Below, in pieces: positions 58,156-64,000 of a stretch of 64,000 nt of DNA. The DNA is taken from the NCBI RefSeq assembly GCF_001007875.1, contig NZ_CP011412.1, positions 372,001 to 436,000 on the forward strand. The letters run 5' to 3'. Made by a program: the position numbers and the translations under genes. Numbering within the stretch: the first letter of the stretch is position 1; every line of letters begins with the position of its first letter. Origin of the DNA: Sedimenticola thiotaurini. GTDB lineage: Bacteria > Pseudomonadota > Gammaproteobacteria > Chromatiales > Chromatiaceae. The notes under the pieces were generated by a model that was not told where the DNA came from, did no database searches, and saw only the letters and a program-made list of their open reading frames with translations.

Positions 58156-60795
58156 TCAACTCAGCCGCTGCTGTATCTCCTGCTCCAGCGCCTCGAACTG
58201 TTCGCGGCTGGCGAGTGGTTTGTCATTTCTGTCGGTGATGAAAAAGGTATCTTCCGCCTCTGCACCTATGGTGGCGATCTTGGCATTGATCAGCTTGATT
58301 TTGCATTGGGCAAACGCATAGCCGACCTGGGAGAGCAGCCCCGGACGGTCATCGGTGAGCAGTTTCATGATGGTGCGCTGATTGCCGTAGTCCTGTACAA
58401 AGTCGATTCGGGTCGGGGTGGAAAAGTGCTTGAGGCGCCGGGGGATGCGCCGGGATACCACCAGGTTGGCGGATTCAGGATCGGTTACGCTCTTTTTCAG
58501 CAGGTCGCAGATCTCGTTTCGCCGGTCGTTACCTTCCACCACGCTGCCATCCTGCTCCAGAACCAGGAAGCTGTTCAGTGTCAGGTTGGTATCGGTGGTT
58601 TCAATGCGGGCGCTGACGATATTAAGCCCCAGCTGGTCCAGTTGGCTGGTGGTGATGGCAAACAGGTCATCCCGGTCGGCGGCGTAGAGGAAAATTTCCG
58701 TACCGCCACGGGTGCCGGATTTACGCAGCAGTACCAGCGGGAGCTGTTCCGGGGTGCTGCCCAGGATCATGCGGGTCTGCCAGGCGATCTCTTCCCAGGT
58801 GTGGTAAAGGAAGTAGTCAATGCTGAAAGTGGTCCAGAGGCTGACTGCACTGTCCGGATCGATCCCTTCAGATTTCAGCATATGCAGGGCACCGGCCTGT
58901 TTGTTCTGTACGATCTCGTCCCGTTCCTGGGGGTTCTGCAGACCACGCAGCAGGGCCTGCTTGGTGGTGATGTAGAGTTCCCGCAGCAGGGAGTTTTTCC
59001 AGCTGTTCCATTTCTTCGGGTCGGTGGCCCGGATATCCGCCAGGGTGAGCAGGTAGAGATAGTCCAGATGAACCGGGTTCTTGACAATCTGGGCAAAATC
59101 CCGGATCACGTCGGGGTCGCTGGTATCCTTGCGTTGCGCAGTGATCGACATCAGCAGATGCTTCTCCACCAGCCAGGAGACCAGGCGGCTGTCATAGTCG
59201 CTGAGGCCATGCAGTTTGCAGAAATCCCAGGCCTCCTTGGCGCCCAGTTCGGAGTGGTCTCCGCCCCGGCCCTTGGCGATATCGTGGAAGATGGCGGCGA
59301 TATAGATCAGTTCCGGCTTCGGCAGTTTCGCCATGATATCGCTGCAGAGCGGGAATTCGCCGTAATACTTGGGTACGGTCAGACGGCGCAGATTGCGCAC
59401 CACGTACAGGGTGTGCTTGTCCACGGTAAACACGTGGAACAGGTCGTATTGCATCCTGCCCACAATGTTGAGAAAGGCGGGGATATAACGGGCCAGGATG
59501 CCATAACGATTCATGCGCCGCAGTTCATGGGTGATACCCACTGGTTGGCGCAGAATCTCCATGAACAGGCTGCGTGCGCGGATATCGGCGCGGAACTCAT
59601 CGTTGATCAGGTGCCGATACTTGCGGATCAGGCGAATGGTGCTGGCCCGCACGCCGTTCAGTTCCGGATGCTGCTCCATGATCAGGAACAGTTCCAGCAG
59701 TGCCAGCGGGTGTTGGGGGAAGACGTCCTCGTGTACCACCTCCAGGAAGCCGCTTCTGGATTGGAAGCGCCGATTGATCGGCTTCGGCTCGTCCAGGTGG
59801 CATTTCAACAGAATCACCTCCTGGAACAGCTGCAGCAGCATCTCGTTCATGCGTCGCAGGCGCAGGGCCGTGCGGTAGTATTGCTGCATGAACTTCTCCA
59901 CACCCAGCTCCTGCTTATCATCCTCGTAGCCAAACTGGGTGGCCAGGGTGCGCTGGTAGTCAAACAGGATGCGATCCTCGCGACGACCGGTCAGCAGATG
60001 GAGTGCGAAGCGCACCCGCCAGAGATAGCTCTGGCAGTCCATCAGGTCCAGATACTCTTCCTCGGTGAGAAAGCCGTGTACCACCAGTTCACGCATGGTC
60101 TTGGCGCCGTAGTGGCGTTTTACCACCCAGCCGATCATCTGGATATCCCGCAGTCCGCCGGGGCTCTCCTTGATGTTGGGCTCCAGGTTGCTGATGGTCT
60201 CTTCGTAACGGAGATAGCGCTGTTTCTGCTCCTCCCACTTGGCGGTGAAAAACTGCTCACTTGGCCAGATGCTGTCCGGCCCGGTGCAGTCCTGCATCTG
60301 CCGGAACAGATCCTCCTGTCCGATCAGCAGGCGCGCCTCCATAATGTTGGTGGCAATGGTGATATCCTGCTCCGCCTCGCTGATGCACTCGGCCACCGTG
60401 CGTACGCTGTGACCCACTTCGAGACCAATATCCCAGAAGAAGGTGAGCAGTTCAGTGAGGGGTTCGGAGTATTGATCAGGGTCCTGCTCATCCAGCAGGA
60501 TCATCAGGTCGATATCTGAGCTGGGGTGGAGCTCCATGCGTCCATAGCCGCCCACCGCAATCAGGGCAGCTGCCGCATCGGCGGGCATTTTCAGCCTCCA
60601 CGCCTGGCGCAGCAGTTCATCCACCATCCGGGCATGGGCCGGCACCAGTTCGGTCACCGGATCGCCCTGCTCAAAACCGCTCTTGATCGCCTGGTTGACC
60701 TGCTGGATGGCGTCCTGGAAGATCGGCAGCGGATCTTCCGCTGCCTGCACTTGACCGACAAACTGGTCAGAATCGAACTTGATATCTGGTTTCAT
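58156..60795 (-). CDS. glnD: [Protein-PII] uridylyltransferase/uridylyl-removing enzyme
   Basis: This 879-residue protein has the GlnD layout: a nucleotidyltransferase domain with VGGYGRMELHPSSDIDLMIL near residue 82, a helical linker, an HD domain with AAIFHDIAKGRGGDHSELGA near residue 500, and two C-terminal ACT domains (about 700-780 and 810-875; the second starts DRPGLLSQVGYAFAQCKIKL). It senses glutamine and adds or removes UMP on PII proteins. It lies 15 bases after map. Confidence 0.97.
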   Translation of the reverse strand: MKPDIKFDSDQFVGQVQAAEDPLPIFQDAIQQVNQAIKSGFEQGDPVTELVPAHARMVDELLRQAWRLKMPADAAAALIAVGGYGRMELHPSSDIDLMILLDEQDPDQYSEPLTELLTFFWDIGLEVGHSVRTVAECISEAEQDITIATNIMEARLLIGQEDLFRQMQDCTGPDSIWPSEQFFTAKWEEQKQRYLRYEETISNLEPNIKESPGGLRDIQMIGWVVKRHYGAKTMRELVVHGFLTEEEYLDLMDCQSYLWRVRFALHLLTGRREDRILFDYQRTLATQFGYEDDKQELGVEKFMQQYYRTALRLRRMNEMLLQLFQEVILLKCHLDEPKPINRRFQSRSGFLEVVHEDVFPQHPLALLELFLIMEQHPELNGVRASTIRLIRKYRHLINDEFRADIRARSLFMEILRQPVGITHELRRMNRYGILARYIPAFLNIVGRMQYDLFHVFTVDKHTLYVVRNLRRLTVPKYYGEFPLCSDIMAKLPKPELIYIAAIFHDIAKGRGGDHSELGAKEAWDFCKLHGLSDYDSRLVSWLVEKHLLMSITAQRKDTSDPDVIRDFAQIVKNPVHLDYLYLLTLADIRATDPKKWNSWKNSLLRELYITTKQALLRGLQNPQERDEIVQNKQAGALHMLKSEGIDPDSAVSLWTTFSIDYFLYHTWEEIAWQTRMILGSTPEQLPLVLLRKSGTRGGTEIFLYAADRDDLFAITTSQLDQLGLNIVSARIETTDTNLTLNSFLVLEQDGSVVEGNDRRNEICDLLKKSVTDPESANLVVSRRIPRRLKHFSTPTRIDFVQDYGNQRTIMKLLTDDRPGLLSQVGYAFAQCKIKLINAKIATIGAEAEDTFFITDRNDKPLASREQFEALEQEIQQRLS

Positions 60796-60810
60796 CGCAC
60801 GGGATCGTGG

Positions 60811-61599
60811 TCAGGCTGTGGACTGGGCGGCCTGCTCCCGCTCCTCGTCCCGCAGAGTGAGAACTTCGTAACCGGTATCGGTGACCAGAATGGTGTGTTC
60901 CCACTGGGCAGACAGGCTGCGATCCTTGGTTACCACCGTCCAGCCATCCGGCAGCATCTTAACCTGGCGCTTGCCGGCATTGATCATCGGTTCGATGGTG
61001 AAGCACATGCCCGGCTGCAGCTTGACGCCGGTGCCCGGTGATCCGTAGTGCAGTACCTGGGGGTCTTCATGAAAGCCGCGGCCGATGCCGTGCCCACAAT
61101 ACTCATGTACTACCGAGTAGTTATGGGATTCCGCGTATTGCTGGATGACATGGCCGATATCGCCCAGGTGGGCGCCCGGTTTGACCTGGTTGATACCGAG
61201 CCAGAGCGCGTCATATGTCATTTTGCTCAGCCGTCTGGCGAGGATGGAGGCGTCCCCCACCAGGAACATTTTACTGGTGTCGCCGTGAAAGCCGTCCTTA
61301 ATGACCGTAATGTCGATATTGATAATATCGCCACTCTTGAGCTTTTTATTACCAGGAATGCCGTGGCAGACCTGGTGATTGACTGAAGTACAGATCGATT
61401 TTGGGAAGCCGTGATAGTTGAGCGGGGCGGGGATCGCCTTCTGCACGTTGACAATATAGTCATGGCAACGTTGATCCAGCTCTTCGGTGGTCACTCCCGG
61501 CTGCACGTAGGGGGCAATCATCTCCAGTACTTCGGCGGCCAGTCGGCCGGACACCCGCATTTTCTCGATCTCCTCCGGGGTTTTGATGATTACGCTCAT
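60811..61599 (-). CDS. map: Methionine aminopeptidase
   Basis: This 262-residue type I enzyme has metal ligands in INIDITVIKDGFHGDTSKMF (Asp pair), YCGHGIGRGFHEDP (His) and CFTIEPMINAG (Glu). It removes the initiator Met from nascent proteins. I start at ATG 61599 (MSVIIKTPEEIEKMR); the longer frame to 61713 lacks similarity. It is divergent from rpsB, the usual arrangement in gammaproteobacteria. Confidence 0.97.
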   Translation of the reverse strand: MSVIIKTPEEIEKMRVSGRLAAEVLEMIAPYVQPGVTTEELDQRCHDYIVNVQKAIPAPLNYHGFPKSICTSVNHQVCHGIPGNKKLKSGDIINIDITVIKDGFHGDTSKMFLVGDASILARRLSKMTYDALWLGINQVKPGAHLGDIGHVIQQYAESHNYSVVHEYCGHGIGRGFHEDPQVLHYGSPGTGVKLQPGMCFTIEPMINAGKRQVKMLPDGWTVVTKDRSLSAQWEHTILVTDTGYEVLTLRDEEREQAAQSTA

Positions 61600-61794
61600 A
61601 ACTTGCTGTTTATCCTGTGATCTGTAAGAGGCGTTTACGCCGGCTAATTTGATTTGGTCTTCAGGCGCTACGCCAGAACAGCCTATTGTAAAGGGAAATC
61701 TGGCTATTATCATCTCCGCCCGCTGTGGGGTTGAATCGTCCCGCTGGTGACGGGTTGGCCGACAGGGCGATCGCAGTTATCTGGTCGGTGTTGA

Positions 61795-61986
61795 TTGTCG
61801 CCCTGCGGCTTCTGTGGTATAAAACGCGCCCTTGGTCGGTGAACCACAGCCCGTGGGCGGCCAGAGAGGGCGGTTTAACAGCCGTCAAAATACACACACG
61901 TACCGACACAGCTGTCGGGGTGCCCGGGAGACCGGGTCGCCAGTTGGGGTGCGTGGAGGACTAACCCGTACAATTCGGAGTAATAC
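61795..61986 (+). promoter_or_regulatory. rpsB promoter and long leader
   Basis: TTGTCG (61795-61800), a 17-base spacer and TATAAA (61818-61823) form a plausible sigma-70 promoter. The start near 61830 leaves a leader of about 155 bases that can form hairpins. In gammaproteobacteria such rpsB leaders bind ribosomal protein S2 for feedback; that role is inferred. No gene is seen in 61600-61794. Confidence 0.65.
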
Positions 61987-62745
61987 ATGAGCAACATCTC
62001 GATGCGTCAGATGCTTGAGGCTGGCGTGCACTTTGGTCATCAGACCCGCTACTGGAACCCCAAGATGGGGGCCTACATCTTCGGTCATCGTAACAAGATT
62101 CACATCATGAATCTTGACAAGACCCTTCCCCTGTACAAAGAAGCCATGAATTTCATGGGTTCCCTGGCTGCAAACGGCGGCAAGATCCTGTTTGTGGGCA
62201 CCAAGCGTGCTGCCAGTGAAACCATCAAGGAAGAAGCCACCCGTTGTGGCATGCCTTACGTGAATCATCGCTGGCTCGGCGGCATGCTGACCAACTTCAA
62301 GACCATCAAGCAGCGTATCAAGCGTCTGAAAGATCTTGAGGCGATGTTTGAAGATGGCACCATTGAGCGCTTCAACAAGAAAGAGGCCCTGGGCCTGCGT
62401 CGTGAAATGGAGAAGCTGGACCGGAGCCTGGGCGGTATCAAGGATATGAACAGCCTGCCGGACGTGCTGTTCGTGATCGATACCGGACATGAGGATATCG
62501 CTGTCGCAGAAGCCCGCAAGCTGGGCATTCCGGTGGTTGGTGTGGTTGATACCAACAACAACCCGGATCCGATCGACTACGTGATTCCCGGTAACGACGA
62601 CGCCATCCGTGCCATTCAGCTCTATGTTCAGGGCGCAGCTGCGGCGGTCCTGGAAGGGCGCGCCAGTGCGGCTCACATGGGTGGTAAAGAGGGTGCCGAC
62701 GAATTTGTCGAAGTGCCGGAAGAGCAGGAGAAGGCAGCGGAGTAA
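61987..62745 (+). CDS. rpsB: 30S ribosomal protein S2
   Basis: This is a 252-residue S2 protein: [20 protein letters not shown] near the N-terminus, [14 protein letters not shown], and [20 protein letters not shown] near residue 180. It is part of the small ribosomal subunit. ATG 61987 follows CGGAG. It forms the conserved pair with tsf. Confidence 0.98.
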   Translation: MSNISMRQMLEAGVHFGHQTRYWNPKMGAYIFGHRNKIHIMNLDKTLPLYKEAMNFMGSLAANGGKILFVGTKRAASETIKEEATRCGMPYVNHRWLGGMLTNFKTIKQRIKRLKDLEAMFEDGTIERFNKKEALGLRREMEKLDRSLGGIKDMNSLPDVLFVIDTGHEDIAVAEARKLGIPVVGVVDTNNNPDPIDYVIPGNDDAIRAIQLYVQGAAAAVLEGRASAAHMGGKEGADEFVEVPEEQEKAAE

Positions 62746-62772
62746 ACACCGCTTCCTGATACCGTGTAACAC

Positions 62773-62804
62773 GGGGCGGGCCCTGTTTGACAGCGGCCCG
62801 TCCC
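62773..62804 (+). terminator. Hairpin between rpsB and tsf (possible attenuator)
   Basis: GGGGCGGGCC (62773-62782) pairs with GGCCCGTCCC (62795-62804), with one G-T pair; only two T follow. It may reduce tsf relative to rpsB rather than stop transcription. Confidence 0.6.
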
Positions 62805-62959
62805 TTGGAAACTGACAGCGCCAACCTTCTGTGTAAACTGCTCGGGCTGTTCAGCCTGATCGGAACGGGATCCTTTCAACTGACCGGCCAACCAGCCGCC
62901 AGCCGGATTTCACGGCGCTATCTACTGACTAGCTTTAAATAAGCGAGGAATAACGAATC

Positions 62960-63847
62960 ATGGCGATAACAGCCTCTCTGGTAAAGGAACTGCGTGAACG
63001 GACCGGTTCCGGCATGATGGAATGCAAAAAAGCATTGGTCGAGACCAATGGCGATATCGATGCAGCCATCGAAAACATGCGTAAATCAGGACAGGCAAAG
63101 GCTGCCAAGAAAGCGGGACGTACCGCAGCTGATGGCCTGATAGTCATCCAGATGACCGATGACAACAAAAAGGGTGTGATGGTTGAAGTCAACTGTGAAA
63201 CCGATTTTGTTGCCAAGGACGAGAATTTCACCTCTTTTGCCGATGCTGTCGCACAGCGCGCGTTGGCATCTGATGTTGCGACCGTCGAGGAGCTGCTGAA
63301 TGCTCCGCTGCACGATGGGGAAGAGACCACCATTAACACCGCCCGTGAAGCCCTGATCGTCAAGATCGGCGAGAACATGAACGTGCGTCGGTTTGAGCGC
63401 TTCGAGTCTGCCAATGGTCGTCTGGCCAGTTACAGCCACGGTTCCCGCATCGGCGTGATCGTGGATATTGAAGGCGGGGACGATGAGCTGGCGAAAGATA
63501 TCGCCATGCACGTTGCAGCCAGCAACCCGACCTGCGTTTCCGCAGAACAGGTGCCGGCCGACATGTTGGAGAAGGAGCGCGAGATATTCAAGGTACAGGC
63601 GCTGGAGAGCGGCAAACCAGAGAATATCGTGGACAAGATCGTGGATGGTCGTGTGCGTAAGTTCCTGTCTGAAATCACCCTGTTGGGCCAGGCCTTTGTG
63701 AAGGACCCGGATATCACGGTGGAGAAACTGCTGGCTGGCGCAGGCGCCAAGGTCAACACCTTCAAACGCTTCGAGGTGGGCGAGGGCATTGAGAAAAAGC
63801 AGGAAAACTTTGCCGACGAGGTGATGGCGCAGGTTCGCGGCGATTAA
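62960..63847 (+). CDS. tsf: Translation elongation factor Ts
   Basis: This 295-residue protein has [20 protein letters not shown] near the N-terminus and the [15 protein letters not shown] core motif near residue 77, both EF-Ts signatures. It recycles EF-Tu-GDP. GCGAGGAATAACGAATC precedes the ATG with a GAGG site. It is followed by a terminator. Confidence 0.98.
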   Translation: MAITASLVKELRERTGSGMMECKKALVETNGDIDAAIENMRKSGQAKAAKKAGRTAADGLIVIQMTDDNKKGVMVEVNCETDFVAKDENFTSFADAVAQRALASDVATVEELLNAPLHDGEETTINTAREALIVKIGENMNVRRFERFESANGRLASYSHGSRIGVIVDIEGGDDELAKDIAMHVAASNPTCVSAEQVPADMLEKEREIFKVQALESGKPENIVDKIVDGRVRKFLSEITLLGQAFVKDPDITVEKLLAGAGAKVNTFKRFEVGEGIEKKQENFADEVMAQVRGD

Positions 63848-63858
63848 GCAACACCCAA

Positions 63859-63887
63859 ACAGTCCCGGTTTATCCGGGACTGTTTTT
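63859..63887 (+). terminator. Terminator after tsf
   Basis: ACAGTCCCGG (63859-63868) pairs perfectly with CCGGGACTGT (63874-63883) around TTTAT, and is followed by TTTT. Confidence 0.9.
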
Positions 63888-63926
63888 ATCCTACCCTTCC
63901 CTGAACCTATATATTAGTGAGTTTGT

Positions 63927-64000
63927 ATGTCTGAGTTGATTTGCCGGCGCATCCTGCTCAAGCTGAGCGGAGAGGCCTTGATGGGGTCGCAATCCTTCGG
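63927..64000 (+). CDS. pyrH: UMP kinase, 5' part
   Basis: 24 codons are visible before the window ends. The translated start MSELICRRILLKLSGEALMG matches the UMP kinase N-terminus, and SQSFG continues. PyrH phosphorylates UMP to UDP. The order rpsB-tsf-pyrH is conserved in bacteria. No strong ribosome binding site lies directly before the ATG. Confidence 0.9.
   Translation, partial: MSELICRRILLKLSGEALMGSQSF

Noticed and set aside
58306-60519. 737-codon open frame on the plus strand
   Set aside because: Antisense to glnD, with no recognisable motif or ribosome site.

Overview
The window reads as chromosomal DNA of a gammaproteobacterium. It has the rpsB-tsf-pyrH block with map and glnD beside it, an aa3-type cytochrome c oxidase operon with its assembly genes, uppP and manC. 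The tetrahydromethanopterin (H4MPT)-linked C1 pathway and a di-heme peroxidase suggest an autotrophic or methylotrophic lineage, possibly related to the sulfur-oxidising Chromatiales-like symbionts. That placement is an inference from gene content only. No rRNA, tRNA, CRISPR array, insertion sequence or phage gene was seen.

Layout. 1-5 kb: 3' end of a di-heme cytochrome c peroxidase, a TlpA-like thioredoxin, a GFA-family protein, a gene-poor stretch, a GcvH-like protein, a FadL-type porin and an OsmC protein. 5-9.1 kb (minus): fhcD-fhcC followed at once by a two-PAS histidine kinase and a FixJ-type regulator. 9.4-21.7 kb (plus): mptG-like, mtdB, ATP-grasp, mch, ATP-grasp, CitG-like, fae, a pterin-synthase fusion protein, (HisA-like on minus), an MfnD-like ATP-grasp, mfnF, pabB, mfnE. 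28.7-21.7 kb (minus): pterin synthase homologue, dmrX/afpA-type flavoprotein, DHPS-like protein, fhcB, fhcA, DUF447 protein, mfnB and an AdoMet-decarboxylase-like protein. 28.9-30.9 kb: an AcoR-type sigma-54 activator.

Together the 7.4-30.9 kb island encodes the full formaldehyde-to-formate route (Fae, MtdB, Mch, FhcABCD) and most known steps for making its two carriers, H4MPT and methylofuran. Three sequences that fit the sigma-54 -24/-12 consensus (GG-N10-GC) sit in front of its three main transcription units: fhcD (9153-9166, minus), the mptG operon (9336-9351, plus) and the fhcBA/mfnB operon (28715-28731, minus). Candidate activator sites (TGACA elements) lie about 85-130 bp upstream of the inferred start sites. 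With the activator gene next door, this suggests the whole C1 module is one sigma-54 regulon.

31-39 kb: membrane proteins and a five-gene operon (LolA-like protein, two FtsX-type permeases, an ABC ATPase, an outer-membrane barrel) that looks like an envelope lipid or lipoprotein trafficking system, then an LpxR-like lipid A deacylase. 39-50 kb: terminal oxidase (ctaC, ctaD, small protein, ctaG, ctaE) and assembly genes (surf1, a Sco-like protein, ctaB, ctaA, sco1), with an orphan heme-copper-oxidase-like subunit I between ctaA and ctaB. 50-64 kb: DUF2189 protein, dapL-lysA, uppP, manC and two downstream genes, glnD, map, rpsB, tsf and the start of pyrH.

The least expected observations are the pterin synthase homologue fused to what looks like a domesticated LAGLIDADG endonuclease domain, the AdoMet-decarboxylase-like protein with a His-to-Tyr change, the sigma-54 control of the C1 island, the kinase/regulator pair tied to fhcDC, a leader hairpin that would cover the osmC ribosome binding site, and dapL in a gammaproteobacterium.
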